Shown: positions 32,713 through 45,300 of the stretch, in pieces
How the letters are laid out: every line of letters begins with the position of its first letter
Position numbering within the stretch: the stretch's first letter is position 1
Assembly (NCBI GenBank): GCA_900078775.1
Contig: LT549889.1
Span: 310,001 to 374,000 of the forward strand
Direction of reading: 5' to 3'
DNA: 64,000 nt
Source: Mycolicibacterium aurum
GTDB taxonomy: Bacteria; Actinomycetota; Actinomycetes; Mycobacteriales; Mycobacteriaceae
Position numbers and translations under genes: made by a program
The notes under the pieces: model-generated
Databases searched by the model: none
Seen by the model: the letters and a program-made list of their open reading frames with translations, nothing else
What the model was told of the DNA's origin: nothing

Positions 32713-35370
32713 CTACAGAACGGAGGCCACCGTGATGGTGACCACCGTGGTCGGCGACACCTGGGAACCGTCGGATGCCATATAGGTGAACGAGTCCGGC
32801 CCGCTGTAGCCGTCGTCCGGGATGTAGGTGAAGGTTCCGTCGCCGTTGTCGAACAGGATGCCGTTCTCCGGGTGAGTGACGATGATGGCGGTGAGGCTGT
32901 CGTTGTCGCCATCGGTGTCATTGGCCAACAGATCGGCCGCGGTGACCGTCGTCCCGAACTCGTCGGTGTTGATGGCGTCCGGGTTGGCCACCGGCGCATC
33001 CGGGATCGAGGCGACTGCGATGGAGACGCTGGCGGTGGCGGTTCCGCCCTGGCCGTCGGACACGGTGTAGGTGAAGCTGTCGACCCCGTGGTAATCGGCG
33101 TCCGGGGTGTAGACGAAGGCGCCGCCCGGATCGATGACGATGGTGCCGTGCGCCGGCGGGTTGCCGATGGAGACTGCCAAGGCGTCACCGTCCACGTCGC
33201 TGATCGGCAGCGTCGACCTCGGGATGCTCAACTCGACGTCCTCGTCGGTGGTCAAAGACAGATCGCCGCCGATGACCGGGGCGTCATTGACGGCGGTGAC
33301 GAACACCGTCACCTCGGCCGGGGCGGAGATGAGCGTGCCGTCGTTGACCGTGAACATGAACGTGTCGGTGCCGTGGAAGTCGGGATCCGGTGTGTACGTC
33401 CAGGTTCCGGTGCTCGCGTCGACGGCGACGAAGCCGTGCTGGGCCTGGACGTCGAGGGTGTAATTCAGGGTGTCGGCGTCGGCGTCGGTACCGGCCAGGG
33501 TGCCGCCGACGGCATCGACCGCGTCCTCGACGACGGTCCCGGACAGGCCTGGCGTCGCGACCGGACGATCGTTCACCGCGGTGATGGTCACGGTGATCGT
33601 GGCGGTCGACTGGGCGCCGGCAGCATCGGTGACCGAATACGTGAACGTGTCTACGCCGCTGAAGTCCGGATTCGGGGTGTAGGTGTAGGTGTAGCCGGTG
33701 CCACCCGGATGGATTGACACGGTACCGCCGGCAGGTTGGGTGACCGACACGGTGATCTGGTCGGGCATGGTGTCGTCGAGGTCGACATCGCCGAAGACCA
33801 AGGAACCGGTGACCGGGCCGCCGTCCTCGGTGGTGGTGACGGCGCCGGCCTGCGCAGTGGGGGTGTCGTTGACCGGGCGGACGGTGATCGTGACGGTGGC
33901 CGGATCGGAGATGGACCGGCCGTCGTCGACGGTGAAGGTGAAGGAATCGGTCCCGTTGAAATCCTGGTCCGGGGTGTAGGTCCAGCTGCCGGCTGCGTCG
34001 AGCGTGACCGAGCCGTGCGCGGGGGAGGCGTCCAACGTGTATGCCAGGGTGCCGACATCGCCACCGGTGCCGGTCAGCTGGCCGCTGATGTCGTGGTCCT
34101 CGTCGCCGGAGGCGGAGGCGGGGTTGCCCACGGGCGGGTCGTAGACCGGGGTGACGGTGAGCGAGACCAGGGCCGGGGCGGAGGTGCTGGTGCCGTCCGA
34201 GACGGTGAAGGTGAACGAGTCCGCACCGTGGAAGCCGGCATCGGGTGTGTAGGTCCAACCCCCGTCGGCGTCGACGCTCACGGTGCCATGCGCGGCCTGC
34301 GAAGCAAGCGCGTACCTGAGCACGGCTGCGGGCGAATCGATGTCGGCGGCCAGCAGCTGCCCGCCGAAGGTGGTGTCCTCTTCCCCGATTCCGGCCTGTC
34401 CCGGCAGCCCGGTCGGCGGATCGTCGACCGGGGTGACGATGACGCTGACGGTGACCGGTGTGGACACATCCTGCCCGTCGGTCACCGTGAACGTGAAGGA
34501 GTCGGTGCCGGTGTAGTCGCCGTGCGGGGTGTAGGACCAGGTGCCGGCGGGGTTGATGGTGACCGATCCGTGCTGAGCTTGACCGGACACCGCGTAGCCG
34601 AGTGCGGCTGCGGGCGAATCGATGTCACCGGCCAGCAGCTGCCCGCCGAAGGTGGTGTCCTCGGCACCGAATCCGGACTGGCCGGGCAGGCCGGCCGGCG
34701 CGTCGTTCACGGGTGTGACGATCACCGTCACCGTGGCGGTGGCCGATACGCCGCCACCCGCGCCGACGGTGGTCGCGGTGTAGGTGAACGAATCGGTGCC
34801 GTGATAATCGGCGTCCGGGGTGTACTCGTAGGTGCCGTCGTCGTACAGGACGACGCGACCATGGGTGGGGCCGGCGGCCAGGGAGGCGATGAGCGAACCG
34901 GTCGCGGGCGAACCGTCGTTGTTCTGGATACCGTCGTTGGTCAGGACATTGCCGGTTCCGCGGGTGTCCTCGGCGGTGGTGAGGATGTCGTCGGTGACGA
35001 CGGGCCGGATGGTCGTCGTCGGCGTGCCGTCGGGCCTCAGATGGATGGTGATGACGGCGGTGTCGGTGTGCCCGTGATGTCTCTTGAAGATCCAGCTGAG
35101 CGGCCCGTGCAGGTGGAATCCGCGATCGGCCACCTTGACGGTGAAGATGTCGGTCCCGGTGTATTCGGGGTCGGTCGGGGTGTAGACGAGGGTGCCGGTT
35201 GCCTTGTCGACCGTCACCGTCCCGTGTTCGGGGGCGTGCTTGCCCGTGGTGGGCACCCGGTAGGTGAGGGTGTCGCCCTCGCGGTCGGTGGCGCCCAGGG
35301 TGATCGGCAGACTGTGGCCACCGGGGTCGAGGGTCAGGGTGATCTCCTGGTCGTTGACCCGGGGAGTCCT
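32713..35370 (-). repeat. Divergent VCBS/cadherin-like repeat region (9 units)
   Basis: Nine units of about 90-100 residues, each opening with (N/D/Y/P)D.P and containing EDT..GGQLLAGDIDS-like and GTDSFTFTVTDG-like segments. Unlike the neighbouring giant gene the units are well diverged at DNA level, indicating an older array. Confidence 0.8.
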
Positions 35371-36348
35371 GTTGAAGAAGGTGTGTTCGATCTCGCGGCG
35401 CACCCAGGCGAGCGCTACCCACAGCAGGCCGGGCTGAGCGGTGCCTCCCGGTGGGTTGAAGAACACGGTGAGTATCTTCTGCGTCACGGCGAGCACGGTT
35501 TTCACCGCGGAGATCTTGGCGCCGACCACTACTTCGATCGGGTTCGGCGCCTTCGCGTGCGCGGCAGCCGCACCGAGAACCATGGTGTTCGGTGCATCCG
35601 CTGTGGCCGACCACAGGGCGGGGAGCGACGGTGACTCGGTGTCTGTGGTGGGTGGGCCGGCAACGACGCGGGGAGCCACGGAACCGGTTGTGGCCGAGAG
35701 CGTCTCGGCCGAATGCCGGGGCCCGGATACCTGAGTCTTCGGTTCTGGGACAGCCGCGGTGTCGGCCGGATCGCTTTGATCGGTGTCGTCTGAGGACTCC
35801 TCCGGCGGGTCGTCCGTGGCGGAGCCCGGGGTGGTCACCGGTAGGACGCCGTCCGGCGCCGGCTCTTCGGTCTCGGGTTCGTCGGATGCGGACTCGTCGG
35901 TTTCGTCGACCTCAGCGGGCTCATCATCGTCCGCCGGTTCCTCGTCATCGAAATTCGAGATGTCCGGGTCGCTGGACACTCCCGGCCGCGGCCGGGGCGC
36001 CGTGTCGTCGGAATCGTCGTCGGTGTCCGGCGAGGAGGTCGCGGTCCGCTCAGAGGAGGTCGAATCCGATTCCGACGAGGTGGATGTCGAGGATTTCGTC
36101 GACTCGGTCTTGTCTGTCTCCGACGTGGACGAGGTGTCCTCGGCGTAGGCGGTCCCGGTGCCGAAGGCCAGTCCGACACCCAGCGCCACGGCCAGTGCGC
36201 CGACCCGGCCGATCGGCAATGTGAGGCCTGAGGACACGCGCGGTGCGGCCTGCAGCTCGAAGGTCGGGAACGTCGCCTGGGCGACAGCGCCGGCGCGTGC
36301 ACGACGGTGCCGCCCTCCCCGAAGGCGATCTCTCCGTTGTGCATTCAT
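32713..36348 (-). CDS. Large exported VCBS/cadherin-like repeat protein (second gene of adhesin operon)
   Basis: A 1,211-residue surface/secreted protein. ATG 36348 is used because GAGGAG lies 7 nt upstream; an ATG at 36363 is the alternative. A long basic N-region leads to the hydrophobic core IGRVGALAVALGVGLAFGTG and cleavage near AYA-ED. Residues about 70-210 are an acidic Ser/Thr/Asp/Glu/Pro linker; then LLWVALAWVRREIEHTFFNR, and from about residue 325 nine Ig/cadherin-like units with DxDGDxLxY-type calcium motifs and GTDSFTYTVSDG strands. No LPXTG, C-terminal TM or sortase signal. Probably calcium-stiffened adhesin. It follows the giant gene after 35 bp, so one transcript is likely. Confidence 0.88.
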   Translation of the reverse strand: MNAQRRDRLRGGRHRRARAGAVAQATFPTFELQAAPRVSSGLTLPIGRVGALAVALGVGLAFGTGTAYAEDTSSTSETDKTESTKSSTSTSSESDSTSSERTATSSPDTDDDSDDTAPRPRPGVSSDPDISNFDDEEPADDDEPAEVDETDESASDEPETEEPAPDGVLPVTTPGSATDDPPEESSDDTDQSDPADTAAVPEPKTQVSGPRHSAETLSATTGSVAPRVVAGPPTTDTESPSLPALWSATADAPNTMVLGAAAAHAKAPNPIEVVVGAKISAVKTVLAVTQKILTVFFNPPGGTAQPGLLWVALAWVRREIEHTFFNRTPRVNDQEITLTLDPGGHSLPITLGATDREGDTLTYRVPTTGKHAPEHGTVTVDKATGTLVYTPTDPEYTGTDIFTVKVADRGFHLHGPLSWIFKRHHGHTDTAVITIHLRPDGTPTTTIRPVVTDDILTTAEDTRGTGNVLTNDGIQNNDGSPATGSLIASLAAGPTHGRVVLYDDGTYEYTPDADYHGTDSFTYTATTVGAGGGVSATATVTVIVTPVNDAPAGLPGQSGFGAEDTTFGGQLLAGDIDSPAAALGYAVSGQAQHGSVTINPAGTWSYTPHGDYTGTDSFTFTVTDGQDVSTPVTVSVIVTPVDDPPTGLPGQAGIGEEDTTFGGQLLAADIDSPAAVLRYALASQAAHGTVSVDADGGWTYTPDAGFHGADSFTFTVSDGTSTSAPALVSLTVTPVYDPPVGNPASASGDEDHDISGQLTGTGGDVGTLAYTLDASPAHGSVTLDAAGSWTYTPDQDFNGTDSFTFTVDDGRSISDPATVTITVRPVNDTPTAQAGAVTTTEDGGPVTGSLVFGDVDLDDTMPDQITVSVTQPAGGTVSIHPGGTGYTYTYTPNPDFSGVDTFTYSVTDAAGAQSTATITVTITAVNDRPVATPGLSGTVVEDAVDAVGGTLAGTDADADTLNYTLDVQAQHGFVAVDASTGTWTYTPDPDFHGTDTFMFTVNDGTLISAPAEVTVFVTAVNDAPVIGGDLSLTTDEDVELSIPRSTLPISDVDGDALAVSIGNPPAHGTIVIDPGGAFVYTPDADYHGVDSFTYTVSDGQGGTATASVSIAVASIPDAPVANPDAINTDEFGTTVTAADLLANDTDGDNDSLTAIIVTHPENGILFDNGDGTFTYIPDDGYSGPDSFTYMASDGSQVSPTTVVTITVASVL

Positions 36349-36383
36349 AGCAAAGCTCCTCATTGGATGTATGTCGACCGGGA

Positions 36384-39300
36384 TCAGAAGTCCCTGTCGT
36401 CGGCGCCCGTCTCGACGGCGTTGGCGCCCGACGCGGAGTTTCCGGCGGTATCCGTCACCGCGGTGTCGGGCACCCAGGTCATCTCCGAGCCGTTGAGGTT
36501 GGTCCCTCGGATGGCACCCAGTGGGAGCAGCCCCAGGCTCCTCGCGTAGTCATACTCTCCGAGGGTGATAGTGACCTTGGTGCGGTCGGCCGACATTGTC
36601 ATCGTGGAGCCGTCGAACCAGATGTAGGGGCCGGCGGCGAGGGAGACTGCGCCGGTGACGTAGAGGGTGCTGCCCAGGCTGATGGAACCCAGCCCGAGTT
36701 GCGTGGTGTCGGTGCTGTCGTAGACCTGGAACACATCGCCCCACCCGAGCAGGTTGAGCAACCCGAGTGAGCCGTCGTAAGCGCGCACCGTCACGGTCTG
36801 CGACCCGGTGCCATTCCAGCCGGCCAAGATGCTGCTCGGATCGATCGGCTCACTGAAGGTGTAGGTGATGGTGTCGCCCTGGGTCAGCTGCCCGGCAGTG
36901 CCACTGTTGGTGCTCTGAACGTCGACCGCGGTCGGGGCGATGTTGTCATTGAGGGTGAAGCTGGCTGTGGCCGTGCTGGTCGCGCCAGCGCTGTCGGTGA
37001 TGGTGTAGCTGAAGGTCACGACCCCGTCGTAGTTGTGATAGCCGTTGGCCGCCGGGATGTAGGTGACAACACCGTTCGCGGCGACGGCGACGGTGCCGAT
37101 GGTGCCGGTGCTGCCGACCGCCGCGGTCGGCTGGGTGAAGCTCGTGACCGTGCGGGTGTCGCCGGCGTCGACGTCGGTGTCATTGGCCAGCACGTTGCCG
37201 ATGACCTGTCCCGGGTTCGACTTGATCGCCGACTGGTCCTTCGTGCCGAAGTTGTCGGGAGCCGCGACCGGTGCGTCGTTGATCGCGGTGACACTGAGGT
37301 TCACGGTGGCGGTGGCGGTGGCGCCATGCGAGTCCGTGACGGTGTAGGTGAAGCTGTCGACACCGCTGAAATTGGCTGCGGGAGTGTAGGAGTAACTGCC
37401 GTTCTGGTTGAGAACCACCGTGCCGTGCTGGGCCTGCGTGGTCACCGTGAGGGTCACCGAGTCCGGATTGACCGCATCACCGCGATCGATGTCGCCGAAC
37501 GAGACCGTGCCGTTGATAGGCGTGTCCTCGTTACCCGAACCGCCACTGACCGCGCCCCCGGCGGTGGGGAGGTCGTTGACCGCTGTCACGGTCATGGTGA
37601 CCAGGGTGACCGAACTGGTCAGCGGACCATCCGACGCCTGGTAGGTGAACGTGTCGGTCCCGTTGAAGTTGGCGTCCGGTGTGTAGGTGAACGTGCCGTT
37701 GGAATTCCATTGCAGCGAGCCGTGCTGGGGGCCGACGACAATGGACGCGGTCAGGGTGTTGCCGTCGGCGTCGGTGTCATTGCTGAGCACGTTCCCGGTG
37801 AACGGGGTGTCCTCGTTGGTGACGAACCCGTCCGCGACACCGACGGGCCGGTCGTTGACCGCCGTGACGGCGATGGTGACGCTGGCCGTGCTGGTCAGTC
37901 CGTTCTGGTCGGACACGGTGTAGGTGAATCCGTCCGTGCCGTTGTAGTCGGCGTCCGGGGTGTAGCTGAACGAGCCGTCGCTGTTGACCGTCACCGATCC
38001 ATGGGCCGGCGGCGTATTGCTCACTACGACAAGGGTATCGCCGTCGACGTCGGTGTCGTTGCCGAGCAGGTTACCGCCGGTCAACGTGCTGTCTTCGGTG
38101 ACGGTGTAGCTGTCACCGCGGGCAACCGGCGCGTCGTTGACCGCGGTGACGGTGATGTTCACGGTGACCGGTGTCGAGGTCACGGTGCCGTCGGAGACGG
38201 TGTAGGTGAACGAGTCGGTGCCGTGGTAGTTACCGGCGGGCGTGTAGGTCCAGGTGCCGTTGGCGTTGACGGTGACGGTGCCGTTGCCGGCCTGGGTGTT
38301 CAGAACGTAGGTGAGGGTGTCGCCGTCGACATCGGTTCCGGTGAGGGTTCCGGTGATGGGGGCGTCCTCGTTGCCGGTGCCGGTGAGGCCGGGGGTGCCG
38401 ACGGGTGCGTCGTTCACCGGGGTGACGGTGACGGACACCGTGACCGGCGCCGAGGTGGCGGTGCCGTCGGAGACGGTGTAGGTGAATGTGTCGGTGCCGC
38501 TGAAATTCGGTGCGGGCGTGTAGGTCCAGGTGCCGTCGGCGTTCACGGCGACGGTGCCGTTGCCGGCCGGGCTACCGAGGCTGAACGTGAGGTCGTCACC
38601 GTCGACATCGGACGCGGTCAGCGTGCCACCCATGCCGCCGGGAGCATCCTCGGCGCCGGAGGCGGTGAGGCCCGCGGTGCCGACCGGGGCATCGTTCACC
38701 GGCGCCAGGTTGATCGTGACGGTCACCGGGCCCGAGGATGCGCCGTCGGCGTCGATGATCGTGTACGTGAAGCTGTCAGTCCCGTGGTAGTTGGCGTTCG
38801 GGGTGTACGTCCAGGTTCCGTCCTCCTCGACATTGACCACACCATGGTTGGCGTCGGTATCGAGGACGTAGCTCAGCTGGCTCGGATCGGACGCCTCCAC
38901 ATCGCTGCCGGCCAGGGTGCCGCCGATACCGGCGGAATCTTCGTCGGCGTCGATGGTGGAGTCGGTGCCGACGGGTGCGTCGTTGACCGCGGCCACTGTG
39001 ACGGTGACGGCTACCGGTGTCGAGGTGAGGGCGCCGTCGGAGACGATGAAGGTGAAGGTGTCGGTGCCGTTGAAATTGGTTGTGGGGGTGTAGGTCCAGG
39101 TGCCGTCGGAATTCACGGTGACGGTGCCGTTGCTCGCCTGGTTGCCGAGGCTGTAGGTGAGGTTGGTGTCGCCGTCGATGTCGGATCCGGTGAGGGTCCC
39201 GGTGATCGGAGTGTCTTCGTTGCCCGACCCGGCGAGGCCGGCGGTGCCGACCGGCGCGTCGTTTACGGGGGCGAGATGCACCGTGACGGTGACCGGTGCG

Positions 39301-42300
39301 GAGATGAGGCTGCCGTCGGTGATGGTGTAGGTGAAGCTGTCGGTGCCGTGGTAGTTCGGTGCCGGGGTGTAGGTCCAGGTGCCGTCGGGGTCGATGGTGA
39401 CGATGCCGTGTCCGGCTTGACCGGTGAGCGTGTAGGACAGTGACCCGGCAGGGCTGTCGATGTCGCTGCCGACCAGGATGCCGCCGATACCGGTCGAGTC
39501 TTCCTGGGCGTCGATGGTGGAGTCGGTGCCGACGGGCGCGTCGTTGACTGCGGCGACCGTGACGGTGACAGTGACGGGTGTCGAGGTGAGGGTGCCGTCG
39601 GTGACGGTGTAGGTGAAGGTGTCGGTTCCGTTGAAATTGGTTGTGGGGGTGTAGGTCCAGGTGCCGTCGGGGTTGACGGTGACGGTGCCGTTGCTCGCCT
39701 GGTTGCCGAGGTTGTAGGTGAGGGTGTCACCGTCGATGTCGGATCCGGACAGCGTCCCGGTGATGGGGGTGTCCTCGGTGCCGGTGCCGGTGAGGCCGGG
39801 GGTGCCGACCGGTGCGTCGTTCACGGCGGCGACGGTGATGGTGACGGTGACGGGTGTCGAGGTGAGGGTGCCGTCGGTGACGGTGTAGGTGAAGGTGTCG
39901 GTTCCGTTGAAGTTCGTTGTGGGGGTGTAGGTCCAGGTGCCGTCGGGGTTGACGGTGACGGTGCCGTTGCCGGCTTGGGTGTTCAGGTTGTAGGTGAGGT
40001 TGGTGTCGCCGTCGATGTCGGTCCCGGTCAGCGTTCCGGTGATGGGGGTGTCTTCGTTGCCCGACCCGGTGAGGCCGGGGGTGCCGACCGGTGCGTCGTT
40101 CACCGCGGCCACGGTCACGGTCACGGTGACGGGTGTCGAGGTGAGGGCGCCGTCGGTCACGGTGTAGGTGAAGGTGTCGGTGCCGTGGAAATTGGTTGTG
40201 GGGGTGTAGGTCCAGGTGCCGTCGGGGTTGACGGTGACGGTGCCGTTGCTCGCCTGGTTGCCGAGGCTGTAGGTGAGGGTGTCGCCGTCGATATCGGTCC
40301 CGGACAGCGTCTCGGTGATCGGGGTGTCCTCGTTGCCCGACCCGGTGAGGCCGGGGGTGCCGACCGGTGCGTCGTTCACGGCGGCGACGGTCACGGTCAC
40401 GGTGACGGGTGTCGAGGTGAGGGCGCCGTCGGTCACGGTGTAGGTGAAGGTGTCGGTGCCGTGGAAATTGGTTGTGGGGGTGTAGGTCCAGGTGCCGTCG
40501 GGGTTGACGGTGACGGTGCCGTTGCTCGCCTGGTTGCCGAGGCTGTAGGTGAGGGTGTCGCCGTCGATATCGGTCCCGGACAGCGTCCCGGTGATGGGGG
40601 TGTCCTCGTTGCCCGACCCGGTGAGGCCGGGGGTGCCGACGGGGGCGTCGTTGACCGCGGCGACGGTCACGGTCACGGTGACGGGTGTCGACACGAGCGC
40701 GCCGTCGGTGACGGTGTAGGTGAAGGTGTCGGTTCCGTTGAAATTGGTTGTGGGGGTGTAGGTCCAGGTGCCGCCGGGGTTGACGGTGACGGTGCCGTTG
40801 CTCGCCTGGTTGCCGAGACTGTAGGTGAGGTCGGTGTCGCCGTCGATATCGGTCCCGGACAGCGTCCCGGTGATGGGGGTGTCCTCGTTGCCCGACCCGG
40901 TGAGGCCGGGGGTGCCGACCGGGGCGTCGTTGATCGCGGCCACGGTGATGGTGACGGTTACCGGGGTGGAGACCAGGGCTCCGTCGGTCACGGTGTAGGT
41001 GAAGGTGTCGGTGCCGTTGAAATTTGTTGTGGGGGTGTAGGTCCAGGTGCCGTCGGGGTTGACGGTGACGGTGCCGTTGCCGGCTTGGGTGTTCAGGTTG
41101 TAGGTGAGGTTGGTGTCGCCGTCGATATCGGTCCCGGTCAGCGTTCCGGTGATGGGGGTGTCCTCGTTGCCCGACCCGGTGAGCCCGGGGGTGCCGACCG
41201 GGGCGTCGTTCACCGCGGCCACGGTCACGGTCACGGTGACGGGTGTCGAGGTGAGCGCACCGTCGGTCACGGTGTAGGTGAACGAATCGGTGCCGTGGAA
41301 ATTCGTTGTGGGGGTGTAGGTCCAGGTGCCGTCGGCATTCACAGTGACGGTGCCATTGCCGGCTTGGCTGCCGAGGCTGTAGGTGAGGCTGGTGTCGCCA
41401 TCGACGTCGGATCCGGTCAGCGTTCCGGTGATCGGGGAGTCCTCATTGCCGGTGCCGGTGAGTCCGGGCGTGCCGACGGGGGCGTCGTTCACGGCCGCGA
41501 CGGTCACGGTCACGGTCACCGGCGAGGAGGTAGAGGCTCCGTCGGTCACGGTGTAGGTGAAGGAGTCGGTGCCGTTGAAATTCGTTGCCGGGGTGTAGGT
41601 CCAGGTCCCGTCGGCATTCACCGTGACGGTGCCATTGCTCGCTTGGCTGCCCAGACTGTAAGTGAGGGTGTCGCCGTCGATATCGGTTCCGGTCAGGGTC
41701 CCGCCGATCTGGGTGTCCTCATTGCCCGACCCGGTCAGGCCGGTATCCCCGACCGGCGCGTCGTTGACCGCCGCGACGGTCACGGTGACAGTGACGGGTG
41801 TCGAGGTGAGCGCACCGTCGGAGACGGTGTAGGTGAAGGTGTCCGTGCCGTTGAAATTGGCGGTGGGGGTGTAGGTCCAGGTGCCGTCGGCATTCACAGT
41901 GACGGTGCCATTGCCGGCTTGGCTGCCGAGGCTGTAGGTGAGGTCGGTGCCGCCATCGACGTCGGTACCGGTCAGGGTCCCGCCGATCTGGGAGTCCTCA
42001 TTGCCGGTGCCGGTCAGCCCGGGTGTGCCGACCGGTGCGTCGTTCACGGCCGCGACGGTCACGGTGACAGTGACGGGTGTCGACATGAGCGCACCGTCGG
42101 TCACGGTGTAGGTGAACGAGTCGGTGCCGTTGAAATTCGTTGCCGGGGTGTAGGTCCAGGTGCCATTGGCGGAGACCGTCACCGTGCCGTGGGATGCCTG
42201 ATTGTGCAGTGTGTAGGACAGCGATGCGCCGCCGTCGACATCCGTGGCGACGAGATTGCCACTCGCGGGGACGTCTTCGGTGACGTTGACCGCGAAGTCG

Positions 42301-45300
42301 GCGCTCGTGGGGGCGTCATTGACCGCGACGACGTGGATGACCACCGTCGCCGGGGCCGATCGCTGGGCACCGTCGAAGACGGTGAAGGTGAAGGTGTCGG
42401 TGCCATTGAAATTGGCTGCGGGGGTGTAGGTCCAGGTGCCATCGGCATCCACAGTCACAGTGCCGTTGCTCGCCTGGCTGCCGAGGCTGTAGGTGAGGGT
42501 GTCGCCGTCGGCGTCGCTGCCGGACAATGTTCCGGTGATGACGGTGTCTTCGTCACCGGAGGTGCTGGCGCCGTCGGCCACCGGTGCATCATTCACCGCG
42601 GCAACGTTCAGGACCACCGTGATCGGCGCAGAATCGGCGTTACCGTCGTCGACGGTGTAGGTGAAAGAGTCGGTGCCGTTGAAATCCTGGTCCGGGGTGT
42701 AGGTCCATGAGCCGTCGGCGTTGACCGTGACGGTGCCGTTGGTGGCTTGGTCACGCAGCGTGAACCTGAGGTCGCCGGCATCGGAATCGATGTCGATGGC
42801 GGTCAGGATCCCGCCGAACGGTGTGTCTTCAGAGCCGCTGGACTGCGAATCATCTGCTGTCGGAGCATCGTTCACCGCGGCGATGACGACGGTGACCGTG
42901 ACCGGGGCGGAGCTGAGGGAGCCGTCCGACACGGTGTAGGTGAACGAATCAGTGCCGTTGAAGTCGGCTGTCGGGCTGTAGGTCCAGGTACCGTCCGGGT
43001 CCAGGGTGACGGTGCCGTGAGCCGCTGGGGTGCCGACAACATAGGTGAGAGGGTCACCGTCGACATCGTTGCCGACCAAGACGCCGCCGATGCTGGTCGA
43101 GTCTTCGTCACCGTGCACGATGGAGTCGATACCGGTGGGAGCATCATTGGTGGGAGTGACGGTCACGGTGACGGTTATCGGCGTCGAGGAACTCGTGCCG
43201 TCGTTGATCGTGTAGGTGAACGAATCGGTGCCGCTGTAGTTCGCGTTCGGGGTGTAGGTCCAGGTGCCGTCGGCGTTCACGGTCGCAGTGCCGTTGCCGG
43301 CCGCGGAATTCAGCGCGTAGCTCAGGGTGGTCGAGTCGACGTCGGTGCCGACGAAGGTGCCGCCGGTGGTCCCGCCGTCTTCGATGCTGACGACCTCGGT
43401 GTTCGGGGCGGTGGGAGCGTCGTTGACCGGAAGCACGTGGATCGTGACGAGCACGGGCGTCGAGTGCAACTTCTGGTCAAAGACAGTGAAGGTGAAGCTG
43501 TCCTCGCCGTGGTAATCGGGCGCCGGGGTGTAGCTCCAGGTGCCGTCCGGGTTGATGGTGACGGTGCCGTGGCTGGCCTGCCCCGACAGTGCATACGTGA
43601 GGCTGGCGGTGGGTGTGTCCGTATCGGTGCCGGTGACCGTGCCGGTGATGACGGTGTCCTCATCCCCGGTCGCGGACAGGCCGGGCGTGCCCACGGGCCG
43701 GTCGTTGACTGTGGGCACGACAATGGTGACGGTGACGGGCGTAGAGATCAACTGACCATCATTGATGGTGTAGGTGAAGGTGTCGGTGCCGTGGAAATTG
43801 GCTGTGGGGGTGTAGGTCCAGGTGCCGTCGGGGTTGACGGTGACCGTCCCGTTCGCCGCATCGGTATCGAGGGCGTACTCCAACTCGGCGGCCGTGTTGT
43901 CGACATCCGAACCGGTCAGCTGTCCGCCGATCCTGGTCGAATCCTCGATACCTGTGACTGTCGAATCTGTTCCCGTGGGCGCGTCGTTGACAGGGATCAC
44001 GGTGATGGTGACGGTGACGGGGGTGGAGACCAGGGCGCCGTCGGTCACGGTGTAGGTGAAGGTGTCGGTGCCGTTGAAATTGCCTGTGGGGGTGTAGGTC
44101 CAGGTGCCGTCGGGGTTGACGGTGACGGTGCCGTTGCCGGCTTGGGTGTTCAGGTTGTAGGTGAGGTCGGTGTCGCCATCGATATCGGTCCCGGTGAGCG
44201 TGCCGGTGATCGGCGAGTCCTCGTTGCCCGACCCGGTCAGGTCGGGGGTGCCGACCGGGGCGTCGTTGACCGCGGCCACGGTCACGGTGACGGTAACCGG
44301 TGTCGAGGTGGCGGTGCCGTCGGAGACGGTGTAGGTGAAGGTGTCGGTGCCGTTGAAATTGGTTGCCGGGGTGTAGCTCCAGGTGCCGTCCGGGTTGACG
44401 GTGACGGTGCCATTGCCGGCTGGTGTATCCAGGCTGTAGGTGAGGGTGTCACCGTCGATATCGGTTCCGGACAGCGTGCCGCCGGTGGTGGTGTCCTCGA
44501 CCCCGGTGACCGCGGAGTTGGTTCCGGTCGGTGCGTCGTTGACCGTGTTGACGGTGATGGTGACGGTGACGGGGGTGGAGACCAGGGCGCCGTCGGTCAC
44601 GGTGTAGGTGAAGGTGTCGGTGCCGTGGAAATTGGTTGCGGGGGTGTAGGTCCAGGTGCCGTCGGGGTTGACGGTGACGGTGCCGTTGCCGGCTTGGGTG
44701 TTCAGGTTGTAGGTGAGGGTGTCGCCGTCGATATCGGTGCCGGTCAGCGTTCCGGTGATCGGGGTGTCCTCGTTGCCCGACCCGGTCAGGTCGGGGGTGC
44801 CGACGGGTGCGTCGTTGACCGCGGCCACGGTCACGGTGACGGTCACCGGTGTCGAGGTGGCGGTGCCGTCGGAGACGGTGTAGGTGAAGGTGTCGGTGCC
44901 GTGGAAATTGGTTGCCGGGGTGTAGCTCCAGGTGCCGTCCGGGTTGACGGTGACGGTGCCATTGCCGGCTGGTGTATCCAGGCTGTAGGTGAGGGTGTCA
45001 CCGTCGATATCGGTTCCGGACAGCGTGCCGCCGGTGGTGGTGTCCTCGACCCCGGTGACCGCGGAGTTGGTTCCGGTCGGTGCGTCGTTGACCGGGTTGA
45101 CGGTGATGGTGACGGTGACGGGGGTGGAGACCAGGGCGCCGTCGGTCACGGTGTAGGTGAAGGTGTCGGTTCCGTGGAAATTGGTTGTGGGGGTGTAGGT
45201 CCAGGTGCCGTCGGGGTTGACGGTGACGGTGCCGTTGCCGGCTTGGGTGTTCAGGTTGTAGGTGAGGGTGTCGCCGTCGATATCGGTGCCGGTCAGCGTT